Shown piece by piece: positions 12,837 to 24,280 of a stretch of DNA of 64,000 bases. Numbering within the stretch: the first letter of the stretch is position 1; the number at the start of each line of letters is the position of its first letter. The stretch covers positions 434,001-498,000 of the forward strand of contig JAKZZE010000006.1 of NCBI GenBank assembly GCA_024220505.1, given 5' to 3'. The DNA comes from Rhizopus arrhizus. Taxonomy: Eukaryota > Mucoromycota > Mucoromycetes > Mucorales > Rhizopodaceae. The notes beneath the pieces are model-generated. The model saw only the letters and a program-made list of their open reading frames with translations. It was not told the origin of the DNA and made no database searches. The position numbers and the translations under genes are program-made.

Positions 12837-15800
12837 TTACTTGACTTCACGCACAATTTCTACGCTATTAGCAATCCATTCTAGCAAGCTTTTGGACTGA
12901 AGCTTTTGTTCTGCATTTATGTCATACGTTTTATTGCTATTATGCTCTTGATCGTCTGTATTGTCAACAGCAAAGGAATCATTTTCGCTAAAGCCTTTTT
13001 GGATATACATGCCTGTATCTTCCCAAATTTTATCAAAAGAATCTTGGCAAGGATCGGAAAGATAGGTACTGTTAATTTTTTCCAGTTTGTTTGATCGTTG
13101 TTTAACTGAACTTGATTTGTTTTGTTCCTTTAGCTCTGTAGAAGTGTTAAACTCTTGATATTTCAAATCGTTTTTGATAGTCTCCATGTAATCATCTTCG
13201 TCAAAGTTGAAAATATTAATGTCTATACCATCATCTTCAAGTACATTGTGCATAATAAAATCATCATTGTATTTTACTATATATAAAAAAAGAAGTTTTG
13301 TAGGATATCCAATTGTCTGCTAAAAATTCACTTTACCTTCTTTTTCTTCAACCATGGCTATATCAACGCATTTTTCCATATCTATAATATTAATTTAGTA
13401 TGTAATTATAACTCTGTTTTTTTATAAAACCTTTTACGAAAATTGATGTGCAATCTCCTCCCTTTGATGAGGATGCCAATTTTACTTCCGGAACATTGGT
13501 TGTGCCCTGACTTGATAGTTGAGACCCTTGTTTTATTTTTTTAGAAGGATAATAAGATTCTGGCAATTGTTCTTCAGAGATTGGCCTTTTTTGCTTTCCT
13601 AATAAATTATCTTCCAAAGGTAGTACTATTTTACAACATGTGTGTGCACATCTAAATATATGAAAGCAAAGCAAGGTATAAGCATCTCTGTACCAACAAT
13701 GGCTATATTTACTCTTTTTTATTTTTACATCTATGCTTGCATCTATAAATTTATCGATTCAGTGTCATTTATTGATTTAGGGGATTACTGCTTACGGTTC
13801 TGTAGATTTTATATTTTTCTTGGCTACATTTAATGTGTTTTTCATCTTTGTTTTAAAATGATTTTGGTTGTGGCTACTTTCTGCTACTGGATAACTATTA
13901 TTTTGCATGCTATTACATACACTGTTTCGAATACCAGCTTCAACCACGCTGCTTGTAGAGGCCTCGGCAAGGTTTCTCCACAATTGTGGATCAATATCAT
14001 CATCAAAAGCTTGTTCTGGATCTATTGCTAGCTCTTTATTTGCTTCTTCTTTGTTTGAATTTACATTGTCGTTAACCAACATATTGGATTGTGTAGACAC
14101 CATTATATATTTTCTCGGATCAGCATTTGAGGCGACCTCTTTCATTATGTCTATTCCAACTGAAGAGATCATATATTAGACTTATTACTCTTGCCAATTT
14201 CTTTATGAATTAATACCGTAATCTTCGCTCTGTAGATGACAGTAAACGGTCATATTTGGAGATGTAACTTTCACTGTCAATTCAATATTCTCGGCATTTT
14301 TTTGTAATTTCGATACCCTATATCATGCAAAGTTAAAATAATTTGTGATAAAGTAATTTTTTCCTTACAGAACACGGCGATAGCATACAAGCCTTCCTTC
14401 ACTTGTTTCAACCCAGAAATGAGCGTAATAACCTTTATTTACCTTCCATTGGCTAATTCTTTCACTAGCTAACCCATATGACACTTTCAAAATAAAGTCT
14501 TCACCCTTTATATGCTTCTATAAACAAGTTTGGAATGAATGAGAAAGCTCTATTTTTCAATATATAGATATATGATTACGTTTTCCACGTTCAAATAGAA
14601 GTTCGGAATGGCAGCTAATGATCGCAATATCTTTGGGTATTTACACTTTTCAAGTCAGAATGTAACAGACATTGTGGTTCACAATTTATACTTGCCTGCG
14701 TACCAAATGGAGGATTTCTATGTAGAATCTAAATAGCATTATTAGGAATCCTAGAATAAATTCGATTTTAAAAGGGACACGATACCGTTTCTATACGACT
14801 AGGATCACACTCTCTTAATTGATCAAGGGTGATCAAATTCGATTCTGAAAGCGCTTTGGCAAATTGAGGGCCAATGCCACTAATCTGTCGAATAACGTAC
14901 GGAGAATCATACCACAATTTAGCTTGGATACTTTGGTACAATTGTATAGAGGATTTCAGCTTTGATGGATTATCTTCACTCGTGCTGCATTCAATCAGAC
15001 CTACATTTAAAGGAATCAGAGTCTAAAAGTACTAAATCTAAGTAAATCAGGCTCACGCACATTTTGTAATTCTGCTAGAGTGGTTCAGAATGTTGAAAGC
15101 TTCCATAGCAAGTAAATTATTCCCACCATTGTGCAATGATACGTCTCCAAAAATACACTATTATTATTTATATGAATACATTAACTAAAAATGACAGTCA
15201 AAATAGTACCTGCAGGATTAGATACACTTTATCAGAAACAGAACCGGCTTTTTCAAGAGGATACCGAATATTTGGATTATTCTTTAGAGAAAGCAGGAAC
15301 TGCTTTTCCCCAGAATTGTATCTTACGGTATCCATTTCTTCTTGACAGCTACTAATCAATGCCAACTTTAGACAGCATTATTGAATACATAAACCAGTAT
15401 TAGCTAAATTTATGGCTTAAAATGCTTTAAACTTACTACGTCCTTTACAGAAGCAATTTCCTTCTCGTTAATAATTTTAGTCATAGTAGGAAACTTGATG
15501 TAATATTTATCCATAATCAACCCATAATCTAAATAAAGCATGGTAGTATATTAAAAAAAGTAAGTATACAAAAACCTACTAGTCGGCTTTAATAAAGAGT
15601 TGTTTATCTTCTCAACAAGGAAATTGCTTTCTAGTGAATCTAGGTGCTTGGCACAAATATCTAAGATCAATTTAATGTTTTACAAATTAGCTGATCTAGT
15701 TTCGGTATTAAGGCACCTTGAAGAATGTTATCGGTACACGGTCTGGAAGCAGCTACTAGGCTTTGTTGTATGTTATAATGTACAGGATTTCGAGATACCC

Positions 15801-18644
15801 TCACGTACAAAAAAGTGGACTGTAGCCTGTAAAGCAACAATGCTGAATACAATGTAAGCATAATATACAAAAAGTTACCATTCTATAGCCGACTCTGAGT
15901 TTTTTATAGTTCCAAGGCAGATTTCAGAGAGCAAATGTTCAATCAAATTTTCGTGAAGACTTAGAATGCAAGAAAGCATCAGCTAAGCTACCAGTAAGTC
16001 TCGAGTAGTTTACCTGCTTTCCAGGTTTGTTGTTCCTGACACAATTGAAGAATACCGATGCTTCATTTGATTTGTAGTCATAATGACTGCACATCCACTG
16101 GTATCTAGACCAAGCCGCCCTGCTCTTCCTATCATCTGTAGAAGGTCTATGTCAGTATATTCGGTCAAAGCTCCTTTTTGATAGCCTATAGAGTGACTAT
16201 AAGAAAACAAGCACAAACGAGTATTAATATAGATTTTCTGCCAAAAACTACCTAAGGTTGACTTTATGATAACCAAGTGTGCAGGTAAATTTACCTATTT
16301 GTTTGAAGAGTGAGTTGCTTTACCATTTATTTGAGTTTATTGAATAATCCGTAATACTTACACCAACTGCCAAAGTAGATGTTGTTCCTTTATCCAAAAG
16401 TTAATTGTTGACATTTTTATTAGCGATATTCTTACCAACTACTCTGATATTCTTTTTTAAAAACAAATCTTCTACTAAAGTACGATCTGAATAGTCTAGA
16501 CCAGCTATAGAACGTGTTAATAGCATATTAGTTAATATGTTAATTAAATCAAACCATGATGAAATGCTACCCCTTTTTGAACAAGTTTAGATAAATTTTT
16601 GTTTTTAAAATTAATGTCACTTATGTTTGTTGCACCAGTGCTAATTTACTTCATTTTTTAGATGATGTAATGCTTTAAGCTTTTGAAGCATGTTCACTTA
16701 CCACAAAGTGGGTATGTTTTGCTTTTCCATCATATTAACAATAGTTTCACAGCATTGCTGTGCAGATTTTCTGGTTGAACAAAACTAAATAAAACCAGAT
16801 AAATAGTGTTTATTACCATTTTTTTTCCCATCCTCCTTACTACTAATGTCGGCTTGCCGTCACTATGCTTTTGAATAATCTCCAGAAGCCTGTTTGAGGA
16901 AAAGAGATGATTTAACTAGATATATACTTCACAGAGTTTAACTACGAACTTCCAATCGAGCTTCCTGTCAAAAAGAAACATATTGTGATCTGTTTGAGGA
17001 TATCCATAGACAAATCTTTCAAGTCGAATGGGTCGATATTCCTCAGAAAAGGCAATAGCTAAAACGTATAAGGGGTATTCATATTATTTTAGGCATATAT
17101 TACATTTAGCTTGTAACCAAATTGCAATATCATTCAGATTAGGTACAGTAGCTGAAACAGCAATATATCTTATTTGACTATCCATAGTCTTGAAATGTCA
17201 TATCAAGCAACTGTTAGTAGTTGCCACGAATGAAGTACTTGACGCCACATTTACACTTATATCCATTTACCTTCATTCTACTGACACATGCTTCCAACAC
17301 CGCTCCACGTTTTTCATTAAGTATATGCACTTCATCAATCTGAATTCGGTTAAAAGACTCAATATTAGTATATCATGTATACCACAATTTGAAGCATTAC
17401 AAGAAATAGGCTAATTAAGTTCATTATTTGACGGTGATCTACCCATCTTCGGGTCAAAGAGTCCCATTTTTCAGGAGTTGTTACACTGTTTGCAATATGA
17501 GTAGAAGCAAAAGACTGACAATAAAACCTGGTAAGTATACCAAAGCACATACATGATGGAAGTTTTGTTAATGGAGGATATAGATGTATTCAGAGTATCT
17601 CCAGTAAATTCTTTGCCTGCTTTTTGTATGAATATATCTTGTTAAATTTGGCTTGGGGGATTTTTGTAACTTACATTCTATTCCAAACGGCTTAAATTTA
17701 TTTTCCCAATCCTTTGCCCTCTCGCTGCATAAGCTTTTGGTTGGCGCCATATAAATAATTTTAGCACTGTTTCCAGTGTTTAATAGAGCTCTAATGATAG
17801 CTAATTCCAACATAACGGTCTTTCCTGATCCAGTTGGAGCTAAATTATTACATAATTAAATGAAAATTTGCAAGATCTACAAAACCATGTATTAATAAAT
17901 ATTGTACCTGAAATTACTAGGTTATTGTTTTCATAAAATGCCTATATAATTTTACTAAGCCAAAGGAATGTTTATAGTAAAGCTTTGTGATTACATCTGT
18001 GATACACTTGGACTGTATCACATTAAATAGACCAAACTTGAAAATTCTGTTAAATGGAGAGGCTAAAAACATCATATTTAGCTTCATTTAGTTTTTGTGT
18101 TTAGCCTACGAACGGATTTCATCTGTACGCCTCAATTCAGTGTTGCCTATTACAGGAACTTTATTTTTATTACAGCTGAGTTGATCTGATTTTAATAATG
18201 AGAAAGAGAAGGCGCATACATGCTTTTGCAAGTCCTAAGTTTTTACCTCGCTGAAGCAAATTTCGTTGCAAAACCAAATTATTATTATGTTCCTTCTTTT
18301 CCTGTAAAAAGAGAATCAAATACATAAAAGCCCTATATTCGAAATTAACAAAGTACCTGAGCTGAGATACTATAACCATAACCAGTGTTTTGGTCAATTT
18401 CAAGCATATCAAGTGAGTCGGAAAGCAGAGCTTCTTCATCTTCTAGCCATTTATCGGTTTCATCTGCATTGTCGTCAATTTCTATACTTTTTCTTCCATG
18501 AGAAGGTTCACCAGTGGGCAGGCTATACAGCATGTGTGGTGTAACTGAGGTCGAAGAGTACTGGACATTGCCTATTTGATGCCTTTTCTTGTACCTAAAA
18601 AAAGCACTTTCTCTTTTTCTATAGCCGTGTTTTTTTCCAGGCAT
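12837..18644 (-). CDS. HFM1: HFM1/Mer3 meiotic DNA helicase
   Basis: Superfamily 2 Ski2-like helicase that processes joint molecules and promotes meiotic crossovers. Read on the minus strand over about 20 short exons. N-terminus: MPGKKHGYRKRESAFFRYKKR, then an acidic segment. Helicase motifs: APTGSGKT (Walker A, near 17830), YMAPTKSLCSERAKDWENKF, TPEKWDSLTRRW, IDEVHILNEKRGAVLEA (DEVH box, near 17300), AVSATVPN (motif III, near 17150), LVFCSTRKSAQQC, and QMIGRAGRLGLDTSG (motif VI, near 16130). A Sec63-type region follows, with NPVHYNI and IRYPLEKAGSVSDKVYL. The C-terminal third is disordered and acidic, with a CAHTCCK zinc-like motif near 13640, as in HFM1 proteins. Several small exons were not resolved, so the exact protein cannot be given. 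All motifs seen are intact. Confidence 0.9.
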
Positions 18645-19386
18645 TTATTATGTAGTTAATAAGCCAAATAAGCAAATAAAAAAAAAAGATGAAAACAAAA
18701 GTGCCAAAAAGACTTCATGTTTAAACGTACAAACTGACAACATTTCCCATCAAAGTAATTGGTAAAATACACATACATGATTATTTATCTCAAAATCTCA
18801 ACTCTTTAATATGATCGAATGCAGATATCAATGGGCATGTATATCACTTTTTTTATTCTTTAAACTTCTTACTATGTAGATTCTATATTTTACTATAGCA
18901 AACGACATAACTATAACCATCGTCTCTTGTAATTTGCTTCAATTAATGCATCGTATTCAATGTTCTTTGTTTATTTGATATTTCTTCGAGACTTTTTTTC
19001 TAAATCTTTTTCATAAATCCATGAAAGTTCTGTATTTGTTATTTATATAAAATATTAGTTATTCCGTCCACTACTTGTTTTCTTACATGAAATTATGAAT
19101 CGTGCCTTTTATGCTTGGAAAGAAAGGTTTCAACAGAAAAGCTGTTTGTAATACATCTGTTGTTTTCGGAAACAAGTATGATTTGTAAAGTGTCAATAAA
19201 TCAAAAACTTAATATGATAATAAGGATATTGATAAAAAGATACCAATGACTATGGGCAAATGATGCTACACATACCTTAGATAAAATGTTTAAAAATTGG
19301 ATAATGGGACCCTTGAAGTAAATAGTGTGTTTATTAATCGTTATTTAAAAATCAAAATGTTATTATGTACTCCTTTCAATATTATT
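18645..19386. other. Intergenic between HFM1 start and orphan gene end
   Basis: AT-rich. It carries the HFM1 promoter side (next to 18645) and the 3' flank of the orphan gene. No ORF or RNA gene was recognised. Confidence 0.55.
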
Positions 19387-19704
19387 TTACTCTTCTTTGT
19401 GCACTTTTTTCCATATATACTTAGTACCACTTGATGTCTTTTCCACTATTTTATCTGCTTTAATGTCGTAGACAAAAGTTGTTGGATGGTCATCCCAATC
19501 ATCTACTTTAAACGAGTATTCAGACATTATTTGATATGCTTTCACTCCAGCACTGGAGCCTGTATGTTGATATACGCAACCGTTTACGATTTCCAAAAAC
19601 CAACCGCTATGCTTAATTTGAGAATAGCCTGCAATCATGTACTCAACTTCGTAGTATCCGTTCAACAAACGGTTGAGCTTCATAGTACTGTCTTTTATTT
19701 GCAT
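19387..19704 (-). CDS. Orphan 105-residue protein, unknown function
   Basis: Single-exon ORF, not recognised as any known family. Composition is soluble and probably beta-rich, with many aromatic residues: NGYYEVEYMIAG, HSGWFLEIVNG, VKAYQIMSEYSFK, DDHPTTFVYDI and TKYIWKKVHKEE. It has no signal peptide and no membrane segment. The first Met is at 19704; Met8 (19683) is a possible alternative start. A second, broken copy of the same gene lies at about 22460-22740 on the same strand, which shows this was once a duplicated coding unit and supports it being a real gene. A Tc1/mariner element sits 134 bases upstream of its start and may have separated it from its promoter. Expression is uncertain. 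Confidence 0.6.
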   Translation of the reverse strand: MQIKDSTMKLNRLLNGYYEVEYMIAGYSQIKHSGWFLEIVNGCVYQHTGSSAGVKAYQIMSEYSFKVDDWDDHPTTFVYDIKADKIVEKTSSGTKYIWKKVHKEE

Positions 19705-19837
19705 GTAAGACAGATAAAAATGTTAGATTATGCAAAAAGAAAAAAAATAATTTTTGCATTATAAGCCAGCAAGTAATTGGACGGTGACCTATTTTTTATA
19801 GGATCATCAGTCCATTATTATTTAAAAAAGTGTAATA

Positions 19838-19969
19838 TTGTATTTTTCAGTAAAATTGAGAAAGGCTCTGGAATAAAATGATAAATTTAAAGCCAGATTT
19901 GATAAAATATTTTCACTAAAATTGAGAAAAGGTTAGAGCTAAATTGATAATAGCCAAGAAAAAAATTGA
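19838..19969 (+). repeat. Left terminal inverted repeat, 132 bp
   Basis: Matches the reverse complement of 21454-21585 base for base by eye. It contains repeated AATTGAGAAA/AATTGATAA motifs (near 19853, 19921, 19942 and 19964) that could be transposase binding sites. The match ends at 19969 where the two sides diverge. Confidence 0.92.
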
Positions 19970-20009
19970 GAAAGTCTTCCTTTTAAAATACTAAAAAAAT
20001 ATTATATCA

Positions 20010-21398
20010 ATGAACACTGATTTTGAAATGAATGAATTAAGCCTCCAACAAGAGGAAGAGGGACAAACTACCGAGATTTATGTTAGCATGATGTCTATGA
20101 TGAGATCTAAATGGGTAACCGCTATGCCTTCCTCAGACGCTATGGATCTCGATGAAGAAGTTAATGAAGAACTGGGAGCTCTTGACTCAGAAGAGAATAA
20201 CTATAACGAAGATAATAGTGAAAATGAGAATGAAAGTAACGATAAACTAGCAAAGCCCACTGTCGAAGAATTTGCTAAGAAACTTGCCAGTAACAATAAA
20301 GAAAATGAGAAAACTTTGAAGTACAGAAAGTACAACCAGGAACAAATCGAAGAGTTTATCTGCTTGATAACAGAAATGGTTCCTGTAAAAGACGCAGCTT
20401 TACGAACTGGTATCGTTTTAAGTTCAGCTTACCGTTTCCGAAAACAATGGACGGAAGAGGGGAAGATACGTGAAACAAAAAAAAGAGGACGTATTGCTGG
20501 AACTGTTTCTGATTTAAAAGAAGAGCACACAGTATTTTTAACAAAAATTGTGGACGATTTTGCAACTATTACTATTACGCTAATGTGGGAGATGCTGCAC
20601 GAGGAATTCCCTGGATTGTCTGTTAGTAAGTCTTCTGTTTATAGACATGCCAGAAACAACTGTGCTTTGTCTATGAAAAAACTAGAGAAAATAGTCGAAT
20701 CTAGAAACTCGGAAGAGACGATTCTAAAAAGAAAAAATACTATAATGCAATGGATGGCTGACAGCGAGTTTGATTTTGAGAAGAACTGCATATTTTTAGA
20801 CGAAGCAGGTTTTAATCTTCATATGACGCGAACTCGAGGTTGGTCGAAAAAGGGAAAATCTGCAAAGGCAGTAGTTCCAGCTTCCAGAGGTACGTCCATT
20901 ACAATCCTCGGAGCTATTTCATCTCAAGGTGTCATCGACATATCTTTGAGAAAGCCCATCACAGTTGCCGGATCTAAAAAAAGAAAATCAGACGGAAAAG
21001 TTATTCAAACTACAGCTAGAGTTGGAACGAGAACTGAACATTATTTAGCATATTTAAGTAACGTAATGGACGTCTTGGATAAGAACGACATGAAAGGGTT
21101 TTACTTAGTGATGGACAACGCTCCTATTCATAAGCCTGCCACAGTAAGAAATTTTATTGAGAAGAGAGGATACAAATGCGTTTATCTTCCTCCCTATTCA
21201 CCTTTCCTCAACCCCATTGAGCTATTCTGGTCGAAGGTAAAGTATGGTATCAAAAGAAGCCCATTTGATACTGGCGACACATTGACACCAAGAATAATGG
21301 AGTCCTGTTCAAAAGTAACTTTGAAAGACTGCCAGGGATGGATTCATCATTCTATCAGATTTTTTGAAAGATGTTTAGCAATGGAAAAGAACCTTTAG
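20010..21398 (+). CDS. Tc1/mariner-family DD34E transposase
   Basis: 462-residue transposase that cuts and pastes its own element. The N-terminal about 100 residues are acidic and unlike typical short Tc1 proteins. A helix-turn-helix region follows at about residues 115-230 (EEFICLITEMVPVKDAALRTG, then SSAYRFRKQW and SVSKSSVYRHA). The catalytic domain shows all three acidic residues: IFLDEAGFNLHM (first D), LVMDNAPIHKPATV (second D) and YSPFLNPIELFWSKVK (E). The second D and the E are separated by 34 residues. There are no stops or frameshifts. The start at 20010 lies 40 bases inside the left repeat end. Host insertion at TA fits the family. Confidence 0.93.
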   Translation: MNTDFEMNELSLQQEEEGQTTEIYVSMMSMMRSKWVTAMPSSDAMDLDEEVNEELGALDSEENNYNEDNSENENESNDKLAKPTVEEFAKKLASNNKENEKTLKYRKYNQEQIEEFICLITEMVPVKDAALRTGIVLSSAYRFRKQWTEEGKIRETKKRGRIAGTVSDLKEEHTVFLTKIVDDFATITITLMWEMLHEEFPGLSVSKSSVYRHARNNCALSMKKLEKIVESRNSEETILKRKNTIMQWMADSEFDFEKNCIFLDEAGFNLHMTRTRGWSKKGKSAKAVVPASRGTSITILGAISSQGVIDISLRKPITVAGSKKRKSDGKVIQTTARVGTRTEHYLAYLSNVMDVLDKNDMKGFYLVMDNAPIHKPATVRNFIEKRGYKCVYLPPYSPFLNPIELFWSKVKYGIKRSPFDTGDTLTPRIMESCSKVTLKDCQGWIHHSIRFFERCLAMEKNL

Positions 21399-21453
21399 TT
21401 TTCAAATAAATTTATTTTCTCAATCTTTCTCTCAATTTTTTTTTAAGCTTTTA

Positions 21454-21585
21454 TCAATTTTTTTCTTGGCTATTATCAATTTAGCTCTAACCTTTTCTCA
21501 ATTTTAGTGAAAATATTTTATCAAATCTGGCTTTAAATTTATCATTTTATTCCAGAGCCTTTCTCAATTTTACTGAAAAATACAA
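21454..21585 (-). repeat. Right terminal inverted repeat, 132 bp
   Basis: Exact inverted copy of 19838-19969. Just inside it (21411-21453) are further AATTGAGAAA-like units, so the right subterminal region has more motif copies than the left. Confidence 0.92.
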
Positions 21586-21587
21586 TA

Positions 21588-22455
21588 ATTTATAGCAAAA
21601 CGTGACACCTGTTTTTGTTTACATTTGTTTCATATTAAAACTATCAGGAAGATATATCACTTAGAAACATAGATGGTTTTTAGAGAAATAAACAGTAGTA
21701 CTTTTATAAATTTATTTTACAATTGCTTACATGGCTGGCTCCCATGGTATTACATATATTTTAAAGCGTGGCTATGGACTATTCTGATTCCCAAGATCAA
21801 AAAGTTTAGGCTTGGTCTGTAATTGCTCTCAGCCTATTCAACAAAAATGGACGTAATTCATAATTTTTTAGATCAAAAACTATGTAAAAGCTTACCTAGA
21901 GTGAGATAAACAAATGTTGTTAGAAGCAAGTATAGACGGAACAAAAAATTATACCATCTAGCAGTGATTCTTCAGTATATTGTAACATTTCATGTTTGGA
22001 GAAAGATTTAAAAGGAAATCAAGTTTCTTTTAACAGAAATGCTCTTTTAGTCTATTCGATATTCACATTTACAAGATTCCGGTCTTGTTTTAGCAAAAGT
22101 AAATTTATGCTTTGCCCTACTGCAATTGAAAGACGCTGTAAGCGGGATTTTTTATAAACAAAGCATATCAACAAATCTGCTCATATGATATCGATATATA
22201 TTAGAGCTATTATAAGATTGTCATAACCGAAGCAATAAAATCCTTTAATCCAAATGTTGTTGTACTATAGCACTTTGTTATTTCAGAGGCAAATAGATCA
22301 ATGTAATTTCAATTCAAAAATCTCTTTTCAAAAGATTGGCGCAAGGAATAACTATAGGCTCTAAAAAGATGCATAAAGTAAGTAGACTATTTGAAAGTCA
22401 ACTTATTTAGCTAATTCAAAGCTACTATATGAATTGTATTCATCCTTTGCTATTT
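21588..22455. other. Gene-poor AT-rich DNA between transposon and pseudogene
   Basis: Many stops in all frames. No protein-like ORF, RNA gene or inverted repeat was recognised. Confidence 0.5.
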
Positions 22456-22740
22456 AACGTTGAAACACTGTGTATACTTCTTTCAATTTTATGTTGTTCT
22501 CTATTGCGTACTTTTCCCGTATATACTTAACACCATTTGCCGCATTGTTGACTTGCCTATCTGCTTTAAACGAGTATTCAGACATGACTTGGTATGCTTT
22601 CACTCCAATGTCGGAACCACAGACTTTGTATAAATATTCATTGCATATTTACAACAACTCATTATTACAAGCGAATTTCATACTATCCTTAACCATGTAT
22701 TCAACTCATGTTTTCCATAAGTTCACGTTTTAACTTTATG
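22456..22740 (-). pseudogene. Decayed copy of the orphan 105-residue gene
   Basis: On the minus strand it matches the intact gene at 19387-19704. The clearest segment reads VKAYQVMSEYSFK, against VKAYQIMSEYSFK in the intact copy, followed by ADRQVNNAANGVKYIREKY, against ADKIVEKTSSGTKYIWKKV. About 45-48 bases coding for VDDWDDHPTTFVYDI are missing in frame, and the 5' half has several stops and shifts. Both copies have the same orientation, which suggests a tandem duplication before the transposon arrived. Confidence 0.75.
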
Positions 22741-24280
22741 TTCTAATATTTAACTTTTTTTATAAGGTTAATAAATGATGTATATTTATGCAAAAAATAA
22801 AGGAATTGTGATTTACTAGCTGTCATAGAGTTGTTAGATATTTCCTGAAGTGGCAAACAAGACAGTAACAGAGCCAACATATGGTATAAAACAATCGTAT
22901 CTTAGTGTATTAGTATCAAATACTTTTGCTTGTTCTTATGTTGATGCTTAGCCATGTAGTAAAGCGTTTAAGCATAATAGCACACTTCTGTACACTAAAA
23001 CAGTTTCTATGATCCTGAATGCTGATAGTTAATTCTGGTGATTATGTAAATATATTTTTTCTATATTTTGTACTATATCTATTTATATAATAAATGTAGT
23101 GATATCTTAGTATTGTGCTGAGATACGGCATTCATGTCATAGTGAGATTTATTATCGCTTGTATTAACACAGTGTTAAAATTAAGAGTGAAAAGGAATTC
23201 ACTATGTTTGTTGTCAGATGGTCAACACTGACTTGAATTATAGGTTGTTTATTTTATAGAAAATACCATTCAAAATCCAAAACTAACCTCAATAAATTCT
23301 ATTTGTTATGACAGATTGAATAGATAAAGTAAGCAAAAAAGTATCAGAATTTAAAATAATCAACTAATTATCAAAGGAAGGAATTTGTGTTTAAATTGAA
23401 TAATATGTTTTTCTTGAAATTTACTTGATCACTCGTTACCATTTGCATTTTCTAGAGTTTTTGAAATCATGTTATTCACATAATCATGCGAATAACTTGT
23501 TTATAACATCAATGGTTCTACACAAGGCTATAGCATAAAAATTTGTTTTAATATAGAGCTCATTACTTTTACATTTTTCATTTATATTTAAATATGCTTG
23601 GCACGCGATGTACTGTTTTTATTTCTTGTATGAACAATAAAGCAGTATGTATGTGTATTTCTTGCTCTCCTTCTCTACTAGTGTTCATTGCTCTGTATTT
23701 ATCTTTATCCCAAACTTGGCAACAAAACAGAAGCTAATTATGATGATGAGATGTACTTATCATATCTTACAATTTATGTTAAATTTCAGGAAAAATTACT
23801 TTTCAAATAATGTTTTTCATTGGATCAATGTAACATTTGCTTCTACCCTTCTAAAAGTAGAAATCTGTCAAAAAATAATAATAACGGAGCTTGAAATATT
23901 CATTGTACAAGTGCATGTGTTTAGTGAAATTGCTTTTGATTTGGACACTTTTATTTTCTTTTTACTTACTCAAAAGAAGTACAGTACATGTATAGTCATT
24001 ATTTTTGAATATTAACCACTTAATCGAACACGATAAGCATAAAAAATATTTTTTACAAGTAGAAATAACCATAAAAATAAAAGGAGCGCTTCTATAATTA
24101 GCTTTCTGAAAATAGGGGCCAATCAACTTTAATTTATGTCTTCCGCGGAGAGTAACGAGCAACGAACTGAAAGAGGTCTCAATCCGCGGAAACAATTTAT
24201 CGTATAAAACAAACGTCTTGTTTTCACAGCGTTTTTTTTTTTTTCCTCCTTTTTCTTTTTTATATATTTATTTAACCAAA
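22741..24280. other. Gene desert upstream of GNA1
   Basis: About 1.5 kb of AT-rich sequence. One 122-residue plus-strand ORF (23647-24015) has low-complexity hydrophobic composition and no family resemblance, so it is not called. The last about 150 bases (T-rich run before 24281) are the likely GNA1 promoter and leader. Confidence 0.5.

Larger units (their letters stand above)
19838..21585 (+). mobile_element. Intact Tc1/mariner (IS630-type) transposon, 1748 bp
   Basis: Bounded by two identical 132-bp terminal inverted repeats starting TTGTATTTTTCAG, and flanked on both sides by a TA dinucleotide (19836-19837 and 21586-21587), the expected target duplication. It carries one uninterrupted transposase ORF with a full DD34E triad. 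Identical ends plus an intact gene imply recent insertion and possible current activity. It lies between an orphan gene and that gene's decayed copy. Confidence 0.93.

Noticed and set aside
23647..24015. 122-residue plus-strand ORF
   Set aside because: Low-complexity hydrophobic composition typical of AT-rich DNA, no motif, no paired splice signals and no family resemblance.
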